Below, in pieces: positions 17,435-25,142 of a DNA stretch of 63,154 bases. Position 1 is the first letter of the stretch; every line of letters starts with the position of its first letter. The notes beneath the pieces are model-generated. The model made no database searches, was not told the origin of the DNA, and was given only the letters and a program-made list of their open reading frames with translations. Both the position numbers and the translations under genes were made by a program. Source of the DNA: an uncultured Mordavella sp. (GTDB taxonomy: Bacteria > Bacillota > Clostridia > Lachnospirales > Lachnospiraceae); contig CABPCP010000008.1 of the NCBI GenBank assembly GCA_902406105.1, forward strand, positions 1 to 63,154, in the 5' to 3' direction.

Positions 17435-19178
17435 ACTTGCCTCCTTTCTTCAGATTAGCCGCCAGACTATTGCCTGGTTTTTCAAAAAATTCTGTATTGG
17501 CCTTTGCAATCTTCCTCGGCATATAATCAATGTACTGTTCTGTCATCTCCAGATAATCGTGACCGAGGTAATCCCTCACTCCCTGTATGGATACTCCGTT
17601 GTCATAGAGCATGGTTGCCACTGTATGCCGATAGTCATGGGACTGGAATAGGTACTCGCCCCCGTCAATCTCATAATCCTGGCAAAACTTTTTCATTTGC
17701 TGCCGGAAGGTGGCGCTTCGGTATGGGCCTCCATTCCGGTTCGTGAAGAGATAGTCATCTGGCCCAATATGCCGGTGCCTGATATAAACCTGCATGATCT
17801 GGTAAAGACCTTCCGCTATTGGAATCCTCTTATAGTTCTTCATTTTTACCTGGTACACCTGAAGCCAGGTATCTTGATTCTGGCGATAGTAGGCATTTCC
17901 TTTTAAGGTACAAACCTCACTGATTCGCAAGCCTAAGCACCATAGATGCAGGTACATGCACCGGAGATGTTCCGGGAGCAAGTGGAGTTTTCCAAGCACT
18001 TCTTCACACACTGCTGGAGATACACTCCGGTCATGGTGCTGCGGAATCTCTTTCCTCTGATAGAATTCTGGCTGGAATGGTATCCGTTTCATATGGCCAT
18101 GGGCAACCATGAACCAGAAGAAGTTTTTTAGCCCGGCAATATGTGAATTGAAAAACTTGTCGCTAATACCATCCTCTTGTATCTTATCCAGATAGGATTC
18201 AATCTGCTGTTGTGTACAAGCACATACATTCTGTTCTTGCTCAGACAACCAGATCAGGAATCTCTGTATCAGACCATATCGAGTAAATATCGTTCCAAAC
18301 GCCTGACCGGTGATACCGACTTGATATTTCATATATTCTTTTGCATAGGCCCGATTCTCCGGCATCGAAATCTCTTTGAAAGATATTGTGGTAACCGAAC
18401 TGCTCGGATTAAGCCGATGTTTGGGAAGGTTCAAGCGCTCCACATACCATACGTTTGCATTCCAATTGATTTCCGGATTCTGCAGAAAGACCGTCTTCCT
18501 GCAAATATTCAGGGCTGTCATCAAGCGCTGCTGGCTTTTCGTATCGGAAGCTATATCGCTGTCCAGGTAATGGATGAATGCCTGCTCTTGTGCTGCATCT
18601 ATGGTTTCAATATCGGCAATGTCGTTCTGAACGCAGAATCTATATAAATTCTGAAGGCCAGTCAAATGTTCTGACCGTTTTAGCGCTCTACAGCTTTCCT
18701 GCAAGATTGCATTCAATGTCGTGAATATCTGCTCCTTCAAATGCCACGGAGCAGGCTGCGTAAAATCCCAAACCATATTTGCCTTATGCCGGACAGTATC
18801 AAATTCCATCGCCAACTTCTGATCAGAATGATAGGGAATAAACAGAACCTTTTCTTCTAATCGCCATTGGCATTTCTGCCTCCCGGATAGGGTTGTCATC
18901 TGCTCACGGATATATGCCTGTTTGATCCGGTCATAGGCCCTCAGATGAGGGGTTATATTTTTGAGGTGCAGATGGAATGTCAAGTATTCTCGGTATGCCT
19001 CACGCAGCGGATAATCCATTTCCGAAAGATCTTGAAGTCCTACAGTCATAAAAAACTGTTTCAAGTGTTTTTTGGTATGGGCCTCCGTTTCACAGGAGTC
19101 AATTGCCTCTATAATCTGATCTGGCAGAACATATTTCTTTTCTTCCTGCCGCCAGTATTGTGCTGCATAGGCAGGCAT
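17424..19178 (-). CDS. tyrosine recombinase (second of three, TnpB-like)
   Basis: 584 residues, the longest of the trio as TnpB is in Tn554. Catalytic residues are visible: arginine in WCLGLRISEVCTL, HDYRHTVAT box, YLGHDYLEM and tyrosine in TEQYIDYMPR. There is a long N-terminal region with a zinc-free, basic composition. The gene begins 17 nt after the first recombinase gene and overlaps the third by 11 nt, forming one operon. Probably acts with its neighbours in a single strand-exchange complex. Confidence 0.9.
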   Translation of the reverse strand: MPAYAAQYWRQEEKKYVLPDQIIEAIDSCETEAHTKKHLKQFFMTVGLQDLSEMDYPLREAYREYLTFHLHLKNITPHLRAYDRIKQAYIREQMTTLSGRQKCQWRLEEKVLFIPYHSDQKLAMEFDTVRHKANMVWDFTQPAPWHLKEQIFTTLNAILQESCRALKRSEHLTGLQNLYRFCVQNDIADIETIDAAQEQAFIHYLDSDIASDTKSQQRLMTALNICRKTVFLQNPEINWNANVWYVERLNLPKHRLNPSSSVTTISFKEISMPENRAYAKEYMKYQVGITGQAFGTIFTRYGLIQRFLIWLSEQEQNVCACTQQQIESYLDKIQEDGISDKFFNSHIAGLKNFFWFMVAHGHMKRIPFQPEFYQRKEIPQHHDRSVSPAVCEEVLGKLHLLPEHLRCMYLHLWCLGLRISEVCTLKGNAYYRQNQDTWLQVYQVKMKNYKRIPIAEGLYQIMQVYIRHRHIGPDDYLFTNRNGGPYRSATFRQQMKKFCQDYEIDGGEYLFQSHDYRHTVATMLYDNGVSIQGVRDYLGHDYLEMTEQYIDYMPRKIAKANTEFFEKPGNSLAANLKKGGKYGK

Positions 19179-19194
19179 CTTGAATCACCTCCCT

Positions 19195-20322
19195 CTATAG
19201 CAGCTCTTTCACACCATATAGTGCAGAGTGCTTTTCATAAAATTCCTGACTGGCCTCGATCAACTCATCATCTATAATGTTCAGATACCGGATCGTCGTA
19301 TCCAGATGCTTATGGCCCAGAGCCTGCTGGATCAACTCCAGCCGCCACCCATCCTTTCGCCGCATATTGGCGAAGTACCGCCGGAGCATATGGGGTGTCA
19401 GGTCAATTCCTGTCTTTTTCTCCATCCGGCCCAGCATATCGTAGACGCTATTTACTTTTAGGGGCTGGCCAGCAGTATTCCCTGTAATATTGATGAACAG
19501 GTAATTCTGATGCTGCAATAGCTCCCGATATTCCGCCAGGTAGTACATGAGGAATTCGAAGGTGTCATTGCTGATCTTAGCCTTCCTATATTCTGCATTC
19601 TTGGCTCTGGCTTCGTTTTCATTATCTTCCCGGAAGTAAACGCCCACCAGATGATGCTGGTAGTCAATGTCGTGGACGTAATCAACTCCGAGAATTTCTC
19701 CGATCCGAAATCCGGTTTCTGCAAGCAGAAGGATAAGAAGTTGATCTCGGCAGTTCGTACACGCCTGCAGGATCGTAATAATCTCATCTTGCTCTGCTGG
19801 CCGGACATTTCGTTCTTCTGGCTGAAGATATCCTTTGAATGCCTGAAAGCGGAGTTTCTTTTTTACTCCCACCGCATTGACTGCAAAGTGGTAATTGTAG
19901 GACAGCACTTTCAGACTTCCAAGCTGCTCATCCATTCCCTCGATATAAAGAAAGAACCTGAACACATCCTCCAGGTATGCATTACAGGTTCCATTGTGTA
20001 TCACTTTTAAATTGTTCTTTTCCGTATGGTTTCCTGCTTTCAGCCAGTACAGGAAATTTACGAAGTGGTCGTTTTGCTTTTCCAGATCCAATTCATAGAC
20101 CTGTGGGATTTCCATCGGAATTTCTTTCAGGTACTCCAGGTAGTAACAGATCGCAAAGGCCGCACGTTTTACGGTATTTGGTGAGCGGTGAGATTTAATC
20201 TTGTACTTCAGATATTTTGAGGGGAAATATACGATATCCAATGTTTCACAATCCCGGATAAAGTAATATTTGACCGTTCCCTCAACCAGGGTTTCCACCT
20301 TATATCGTCTCACTGCGCTCAT
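19195..20322 (-). CDS. tyrosine recombinase (first of three, TnpA-like)
   Basis: 375 residues, close to Tn554 TnpA length. Catalytic set: arginine in AETGFRIGEILG, TPHMLRRYFANMRR box, LGHKHLDT and tyrosine in IRYLNI. The annotated ATG at 20322 sits almost on the Shine-Dalgarno GGAG; a GTG at 20313 with better spacing is an alternative start. First gene of the recombinase operon, on the same strand as the MazF-like gene 113 nt upstream. Confidence 0.9.
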   Translation of the reverse strand: MSAVRRYKVETLVEGTVKYYFIRDCETLDIVYFPSKYLKYKIKSHRSPNTVKRAAFAICYYLEYLKEIPMEIPQVYELDLEKQNDHFVNFLYWLKAGNHTEKNNLKVIHNGTCNAYLEDVFRFFLYIEGMDEQLGSLKVLSYNYHFAVNAVGVKKKLRFQAFKGYLQPEERNVRPAEQDEIITILQACTNCRDQLLILLLAETGFRIGEILGVDYVHDIDYQHHLVGVYFREDNENEARAKNAEYRKAKISNDTFEFLMYYLAEYRELLQHQNYLFINITGNTAGQPLKVNSVYDMLGRMEKKTGIDLTPHMLRRYFANMRRKDGWRLELIQQALGHKHLDTTIRYLNIIDDELIEASQEFYEKHSALYGVKELL

Positions 20323-20435
20323 CTCCTTCCTTTGCGCAATACACAGTATACCGTGTTGTTTCCAGAATAGCTATCACAAAATCCAACCAAAAACCGGCTT
20401 TTTTTCACGGAAACCGAAGCACTACCAACAACCGC

Positions 20436-20828
20436 TCATTCTTTGCTTTTTTCCTTCTGTTCCTCCTGCTGGCTCAGGATTTCATCCAGCCCAAAACTCA
20501 CCGCAATGGCATGATCCACATAGTCCATTGTCCTGGCGTTCAGGCTGCCTATATAATCTTTCAGCCGGGTTCGATCAATGGTGCGGATCTGCTCCAACAG
20601 AACCACGGAATACTTCCTCAAACCGCACCGGTATCCTCTCAGCGGCACATGGGTGGGCATCCACCGATTTTTTCTTCTGCTGGTAATAGCCGCCGCAATC
20701 ACAGTGGGGCTGAAATGATTTCCGACATCATTCTGTATGATCAGAACAGGCCGGACACCGCCCTGTTCACTGCCTATGATTGGCCGAAGATCCGCATAGT
20801 ACAGATCCCCTCGTTTGATTTCTTTCAT
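20436..20828 (-). CDS. MazF/PemK family endoribonuclease toxin
   Basis: 130 residues with the MazF/PemK pattern: RGDLYYADL at the N-terminus, GSEQGGVRPVLIIQND, then TVIAAAIT and a C-terminal helix. These toxins cut mRNA at short motifs and are normally paired with a small antitoxin. No MazE-like gene abuts it; the 144-residue gene 23 nt upstream may serve as partner, or the protein may be a solitary element-borne MazF, as is common in Clostridia mobile elements. The charged tail (QQEEQKEKSKE) is unusual but plausible. Confidence 0.85.
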   Translation of the reverse strand: MKEIKRGDLYYADLRPIIGSEQGGVRPVLIIQNDVGNHFSPTVIAAAITSRRKNRWMPTHVPLRGYRCGLRKYSVVLLEQIRTIDRTRLKDYIGSLNARTMDYVDHAIAVSFGLDEILSQQEEQKEKSKE

Positions 20829-20851
20829 TTTGAATCACCTCCGGCTATCCT

Positions 20852-21286
20852 TCAAAGCCCCAGTTCTAAGGCCGCCTGCTGTTCTTCTCTGGCCAATGCT
20901 TCGACCTCGGCCTCTCCTACCAGAGATTCTTCCATATCGATATAGGCATCGAACAGCTCCCTGGTTACCATTGGAAATCTGGCCGGAACATTCTTTCCTG
21001 ATCGGATGTCACGCATCAAAGAATACACCTGTTTTTCCAGTTCCCTTGTTTTGCATTGTATAATTGTTCCACTTTCCATTGTCAGCACAGGACGATCCAG
21101 CATATCCGTCAGCAGAATCTGTCCGGCACGGTCTTTCCATGTATAGAGAAATCCGGAAATATTCTCCGGAGTCATATTAAAAACATACTGTTGTGTCCGG
21201 ATTCCTTTCAGGGTGCTGACGTTTGCGTACCCTACATAGAATCCGTCCATAGCATTTAATACTTGATTGATCTCATCCTTTGTCAT
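20852..21286 (-). CDS. hypothetical protein upstream of mazF-like gene
   Basis: 144 residues, soluble, not recognised. The N-terminus reads MTKDEINQVLNAMDGFYVGY; the C-terminus is acidic and rich in glutamate and alanine (EALAREEQQAALELGL). Start 21286 is preferred to the longer frame (21361) because GGAGG precedes it at proper spacing. It stops 23 nt before the MazF-like gene and is probably co-transcribed, so it may be an antitoxin of unusual type or a mobile-element gene of unrelated role. Confidence 0.6.
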   Translation of the reverse strand: MTKDEINQVLNAMDGFYVGYANVSTLKGIRTQQYVFNMTPENISGFLYTWKDRAGQILLTDMLDRPVLTMESGTIIQCKTRELEKQVYSLMRDIRSGKNVPARFPMVTRELFDAYIDMEESLVGEAEVEALAREEQQAALELGL

Positions 21287-21815
21287 AGGTTTTCCTCCAA
21301 TCTTTGCTATGTAAAAGGCAGGCAGCCTGGTTTTAGGCAGACTGCCGCCTTGTGATATCAATCGTTTTGTGCTTGCCAGTATTTATCCCCGATTTCCCCT
21401 GGCATGGGAACACACCAAACGGCCATGGCTTTGGCCCCATAGGAATCTCACCTCCCCGTGGATCTCACGGGGCCGCCCTCATTGGCTGCGACGGCTCACG
21501 GCAGAACAAGAAAAAGCCGCTTCAACGCTCGGCCTGTGACTGGACGGAAGTACCATTATAACCCTCTGTCTGTCATCGCCTTCGGTGCGGTTGCCCCGCA
21601 TCGTCTGATCCATGAACCGGGAAATCTTCCTTCTTTCTTCTGCGGTGTAAAGAAGTTTCCCTGATTCCAATCATGTGGCTTGCCAGCTCCTGCCGACAAC
21701 AGAGGGGAAGTATCTGGTATGTTGCATATGCGGTTTTCAAGGTGCCAGAGGGTGGATAGAAAAATCCCCCTCACTTTACATGCCGAAAAGTGAGGGGGCC
21801 TACAACCGGAAATTT
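21287..21815. other. 529-nt region without a convincing gene
   Basis: Contains a small hairpin CCCCGTG (21454-21460) / CACGGGG (21466-21472) and the terminator at 21766-21798. A weak minus-strand frame at 21479-21670 starting with TTG lacks a ribosome binding site and family features; I see no firm gene here. Confidence 0.5.
21766..21798. terminator. strong hairpin downstream of the sigma-like gene
   Basis: Perfect 12-bp inverted repeat CCCCCTCACTTT (21766-21777) / AAAGTGAGGGGG (21787-21798) with a 9-nt loop, preceded by AAAAT on the plus strand (that is, ATTTT after it on the minus strand). It lies 17 nt past the stop of the sigma-like gene, as expected for its terminator. Confidence 0.75.
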
Positions 21816-22325
21816 TTAAATTTCCATCATTTTTTTGATTTTGTCATAGAGTTTCCGGAGCCGCTTACTGATCGCCTGCTGGGAAACGCCATAAATCTCA
21901 CCGAGTTTCTGCTCGGAAAGTTCCTGGCCATGCCGCAACCAGAGCAGCTTCTGGTCTTCCGCATCCAGCAGAGGAAGGACTTCTCTGAGCTTGTCCAGAA
22001 AGATGTTATTCAGAACTTTCTCAGCCACATCCTGATCCGAGTCGAATAAAACATCACGGTCACGGAACTCCTGCGTTGGCAGCATATCAATGGAAATGTC
22101 CTGATTGTTAATTGACCGTTCCTCCAGATACTTCTGCCGCCGCTGATTCCGGTAGAACTCCTTAAAATCATCCTCCGTTACTTCCATCAGCATCCCGTGC
22201 AGAGGAAGAAAACGCTTATCCTTATAGGATGAATCACTTTCGCAGAGCGCACAGTACGCTTCGTATGTAAGCTCCTGGTACCCTCCGTCTTTTATAATAA
22301 ATACCTTTTTGGGTGCATACTTCAC
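21816..22325 (-). CDS. sigma-70-like (region 4) regulatory protein
   Basis: 169 residues. The C-terminal third (about 110-165) is a sigma region-4-type helix-turn-helix: LLDAEDQKLLWLRHGQ then QKLGEIYGVSQQAISKRLRK. The N-terminal part is not a canonical region 2, resembling short sigma-like factors of Clostridia conjugative elements. The start is a GTG at 22325 (protein MKYAPKKVF) placed 8 nt after GGAGG. That GGAGG is held in a long stem-loop, suggesting translational control. Likely controls element genes. Confidence 0.75.
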   Translation of the reverse strand: MKYAPKKVFIIKDGGYQELTYEAYCALCESDSSYKDKRFLPLHGMLMEVTEDDFKEFYRNQRRQKYLEERSINNQDISIDMLPTQEFRDRDVLFDSDQDVAEKVLNNIFLDKLREVLPLLDAEDQKLLWLRHGQELSEQKLGEIYGVSQQAISKRLRKLYDKIKKMMEI

Positions 22326-22389
22326 CTGTAGATCCTCCGTTTCGTCTGAATTTTTGGGAAAATCCAGACGGACGGAGGCCCCCTACAGG
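22325..22389 (-). promoter_or_regulatory. long stem-loop sequestering the ribosome binding site of the sigma-like gene
   Basis: Three nested paired blocks: CCTGTAG (22325-22331) with CTACAGG (22383-22389), CCTCCGT (22334-22340) with ACGGAGG (22372-22378), and CGTCTG (22343-22348) with CAGACG (22365-22370), around a 16-nt loop. In the mRNA the GGAGG complementary to 16S rRNA is fully inside the middle stem and the start GTG abuts the base. The fold should block initiation unless opened. Confidence 0.7.
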
Positions 22390-22398
22390 AAGGTTGAA

Positions 22399-22882
22399 GC
22401 TGCCTGTCAAGCGGCAGCCATCGCCATTTTCCGACAAATAGAAAATGCGCTCGCCAAAAGACGAGCGCATAACGCCAGCAAAAATAACTACACGATGGGA
22501 ATAAAGGCAGAAATGTGGCAAAAGATGTCGAATAGAAAAATACCGCAATCCCCTGGAGGACTGCGGTATGTAAAAGACATTTTTTATTTCCTGGCGGATG
22601 TTCGCCGGTTCCTATGTACCTCTTTGCCATGTTCTCCCCTTACGGGGATAACTGACAGGAAAGGTGTAGTTTCCCCCTCATCCAATTTTGATGAGGGTAT
22701 TATAAAAGGGGATTTTTAGGAATTAAGTAGCTTTCTCTTAGCTTTTGCCGAGGCCCGCCGCAAATTTTGACAAGAAATTGCAAAATAAAGAAAACTATGT
22801 GATTTTGCTTATTGTATCCACCTGTTTCCGTATTTGATTTGTTTGTTTTGTCTGTGTAGAAAGTCTGACAAGACTTTCTACA
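22399..22882. repeat. series of hairpins and a 28-bp palindrome in a gene-free segment
   Basis: Inverted repeats in order: GCTGCC (22399-22404) / GGCAGC (22413-22418); ATGCGCTCG / CGAGCGCAT (22445-22470); ATACCGCA (22540-22547) / TGCGGTAT (22562-22569). Last is a perfect 12-bp-arm palindrome, TGTAGAAAGTCT (22855-22866) and AGACTTTCTACA (22871-22882), with spacer GACA. The rest of 22390-22953 has no supported gene. The palindrome lies 72 nt before the small XRE gene and may be its operator. Confidence 0.6.
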
Positions 22883-22953
22883 TCTTATTTTTCTATTCTA
22901 CCAAGGGTACACTATACTTGTCAACAAATTTATGCAGGCAGGAGGGTTGGCAA

Positions 22954-23184
22954 GTGGAGTATGGAACCATTCGGATCAAGCTGGATGAACTATTGAAGGA
23001 ATCCGGCCTAAGTAAAAATATGTTGAGCCACCGGGCAGAGATGCAGCGGACGCAGATCAACAACTACTGCAGGAACCAGATCACTCGATTGGATATAGAT
23101 GTTCTCGCACGACTATGTACGGTATTGAATTGTGAGATTGGTGATCCGCTGGAATTTGTGCCACCAGAAGAAAAGAATGAATGA
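22954..23184 (+). CDS. small XRE/Cro-type helix-turn-helix regulator
   Basis: 76 residues, almost entirely a Cro/C1-type helix-turn-helix: LDELLKESGLSKNMLSHRAE, then RTQINNYCRNQITRLDIDVL and LARLCTVLNCEIGDPLEFV. The start is a GTG at 22954 after GGAGGG; the longer frame from 22834 has no site and non-protein-like content. The upstream palindrome at 22855-22882 is a plausible binding site. A degraded copy of the same gene lies at 33617-33771 in front of the TetR module, so the gene marks module boundaries. Confidence 0.82.
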   Translation: MEYGTIRIKLDELLKESGLSKNMLSHRAEMQRTQINNYCRNQITRLDIDVLARLCTVLNCEIGDPLEFVPPEEKNE

Positions 23185-23226
23185 AACTCGCAGGAAAGAG
23201 GTTATGCTCTAACCTGCGAGTTTTTG
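23185..23226 (+). terminator. intrinsic terminator after the XRE gene
   Basis: AACTCGCAGG (23185-23194) / CCTGCGAGTT (23213-23222) followed by a T-run. A similar, less perfect hairpin (ACTCGCAG / CTGCGAGT, 33794-33844) follows the degraded XRE copy. Confidence 0.85.
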
Positions 23227-23274
23227 ATTGGAAATAATCATTTGAAAATGATCTAAGAAGCTGGAACACAGAAC

Positions 23275-23337
23275 GGGCTAATTTCTTGAAGTTCCTTTCC
23301 CAATATGGTATTATAAATGGAGTAAGTTTTGACTAAC
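23275..23337 (+). promoter_or_regulatory. promoter of the first AraC gene with GTAAG-N6-CTAAC box
   Basis: TTGAAG (23286-23291), 17-nt spacer, TATTAT (23309-23314). A proposed metal-regulator box GTAAG-TTTTGA-CTAAC (23322-23337, one mismatch to the consensus of the other four) lies just past the -10. A single GGGCTA half-motif is at 23275. Gene start at 23355 after AGGGAGG. Confidence 0.55.
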
Positions 23338-23354
23338 CATTAGGGAGGTTCATA

Positions 23355-24305
23355 ATGAAAATAAACAACTTTAATCAAGATTGGTATGGTACACAAGCCA
23401 AAGTATTATCAAGTAATAAAAATTGTGTAGTTGTAGATTATGGTTGCAAAGGTCGTGGTATTGTCAGAAATTATAATTTATTTGAGGGAATACAGCTTTG
23501 CTTTTTGGACTTTGAAACGAATGAAGCGATGAAGTCTAAGAAGTTCAACTCTGACATTATTCAAATTACTCACTGCCAATCAGGACGATATGAATGTGAA
23601 TTTGCTAATCATACAGTATCCTATCTACCAGAGGGCTATTTTGGCGTGGCAGGAACGGAGCATTTGCCAATCTCTTTTTCTTTTCCATTAAAAAAATATT
23701 ATGGTGTCAGTCTGGTAATTGACCGGCAAGCATTATCTGAATCTACTCGATGGATGATGCAGGCAATCCCGATTGATCTTGACAAGATTGGTACAACTTT
23801 GGGTATTGAAACAAAGTGGTATGTCAGTGACACACCACCTCAGTTACAACATCTTTTTTCCGAGTTATATACAGCCGTTGAAACAGAACCAATAGGATAT
23901 TTCAAAATCAAAGCTATCGAACTACTTTACCACATGGATCAATTGACTCAGACAAATGAGTGTGACTTCAAGTATTTTGACAAGAAGCAGATTGAAACCA
24001 CAAAGGCAATACGGGAATATCTGGTTTCCCACTTAGATGAAAAAGTATCCTTGGAACAATTAGCTAAAGAAGCCCATTTGAACCTTTCTATTTTCCATAT
24101 GGTGTTCTCCTACATTTATGGAGATACGCCATATGCACACCTCAAGAAATATAAGATGAATTTAGCCGCACAATGGTTGACAGAAGGCAAAATGAAAATA
24201 GGCGATATCGCTTTAGAATTAGGATATAATAACGCAAGCAAGTTTGCCAAAGCTTTTCAGTCTGTATATGGAATGCTCCCAAAGGACTATCGAAAAAATA
24301 GATAG
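23355..24305 (+). CDS. AraC family transcriptional regulator (module 1; YbtA-like role proposed)
   Basis: 316 residues: an N-terminal sensing domain of about 210 residues and a C-terminal AraC domain with two helix-turn-helix units (SLEQLAKEAHLNLSIFHMVF and KIGDIALELGYNNASKFAKA, then FQSVYGMLPKDYR). AraC proteins of siderophore loci (YbtA, PchR) activate uptake genes when the ferric siderophore is present. This one precedes an ECF importer and two YbtP/Q-like half transporters, and a repeated motif with 30-bp internal spacing precedes two of those units (24313, 27246). Only about one third of residues look shared with the module 3 AraC, so specificity may differ. Confidence 0.88.
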   Translation: MKINNFNQDWYGTQAKVLSSNKNCVVVDYGCKGRGIVRNYNLFEGIQLCFLDFETNEAMKSKKFNSDIIQITHCQSGRYECEFANHTVSYLPEGYFGVAGTEHLPISFSFPLKKYYGVSLVIDRQALSESTRWMMQAIPIDLDKIGTTLGIETKWYVSDTPPQLQHLFSELYTAVETEPIGYFKIKAIELLYHMDQLTQTNECDFKYFDKKQIETTKAIREYLVSHLDEKVSLEQLAKEAHLNLSIFHMVFSYIYGDTPYAHLKKYKMNLAAQWLTEGKMKIGDIALELGYNNASKFAKAFQSVYGMLPKDYRKNR

Positions 24306-24312
24306 GAAGAAT

Positions 24313-24420
24313 GGGCTATTTCCCGTCTATTTTCAGATGAATGGAGCAGAAAATATTTAACAAACTATGTATAATGGGTTGATGTAGTTAGCACTAACTA
24401 ACCGCATCAGCCCATTTTTT
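24313..24420 (+). promoter_or_regulatory. module 1 leader: GGGCTAT/GGAGCAG motif, -10, metal box and terminator-like hairpin
   Basis: GGGCTAT (24313) and GGAGCAG (24343) are 30 nt apart; a TATAAT (24370-24375) starts 27 nt after GGAG. Then comes a 16-nt-arm hairpin (24376-24391 / 24398-24413) with one mismatch, whose apex is GTTAG-CACTAA-CTAAC (24387-24402), followed by a T-run to 24420. EcfT starts at 24436. It may be activator site plus promoter plus operator, and also the terminator of the AraC gene. Confidence 0.6.
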
Positions 24421-24435
24421 AGGAGGTGATAATTC

Positions 24436-25140
24436 ATGCTTGCCATAGATACACGGATAAAATTATTGTTGTTTATCCTTATTAACTTCATGGTATTTGG
24501 TCTAAAAGATTTTGTTCTTGGCAGTGTGTGCTTTTTCTTTATATGCGTACTTTCATGCTTAATGGGACAGAAGAAAATAGTTTTGAAGTATATTATTTTT
24601 TACCTGGTGATTGCATCCATACAGCAACTTTGCACCTTTCTTCCCCAGGCGTTTGAAACTATCCTGTCAATTTTCACGCTATTCATTCGTGTAATGATTC
24701 CTGTTGTTCTGTTCGCTTCTACTTTTATTGCCACTACAAAAGTGAGCGAACTAATTGCGGCTATGTATTCATTAAAAATTCCGAGAAGTATTACTATTAC
24801 ATTCTCTATGGTATTACGATTTTTTCCTACTTTTAGTGAAGAAGTCCATAGCATTTATGATGCAATGAGATTGAGAGGACTCGCAATCTCATGGAAAAAT
24901 GTTTTTACCCGTCCGTTACTTCTCTTGGAGGCAATTGCGATCCCCATCGTCATGCGCTCTGCCTCTATTGCTGAAGAATTATCGGCTTCGGCTGTAACAA
25001 GAGGAATTGATAATCCGGCTCAACGGACATCTTTTGTACGCTTAAGAGTCCAACTCTTGGATTTGGTGGTGCTATTTATATTTGTCGCCATCTTTGTTGC
25101 ATTGTTCTATTGTAAGTATCAAATATACGGGAGGATATAG
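24436..25140 (+). CDS. ECF transporter transmembrane T component (EcfT/CbiQ family), module 1
   Basis: 234 residues with about five membrane helices and the two cytoplasmic arginine motifs that grip the ATPases: YDAMRLRG (about 148) and SAVTRGID (about 190). Preceded by AGGAGGTGATAATTC and two nt upstream of the fused ATPase gene, so tightly coupled. The T component couples ATP hydrolysis to toppling of the S component. The dedicated A and S genes follow at once, so this is a group I (own-operon) ECF transporter. Confidence 0.9.
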   Translation: MLAIDTRIKLLLFILINFMVFGLKDFVLGSVCFFFICVLSCLMGQKKIVLKYIIFYLVIASIQQLCTFLPQAFETILSIFTLFIRVMIPVVLFASTFIATTKVSELIAAMYSLKIPRSITITFSMVLRFFPTFSEEVHSIYDAMRLRGLAISWKNVFTRPLLLLEAIAIPIVMRSASIAEELSASAVTRGIDNPAQRTSFVRLRVQLLDLVVLFIFVAIFVALFYCKYQIYGRI

Positions 25141-25142
25141 AA

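Noticed and set aside
21479..21670. 63-codon minus-strand frame starting with TTG
   Set aside because: The first 25 residues look protein-like, but no ribosome binding site, no family match and a low-complexity end; left unannotated.
22309..22719. 136-codon plus-strand open frame
   Set aside because: It runs through several hairpins and the sigma-gene leader, with no ribosome binding site and no protein-like pattern.
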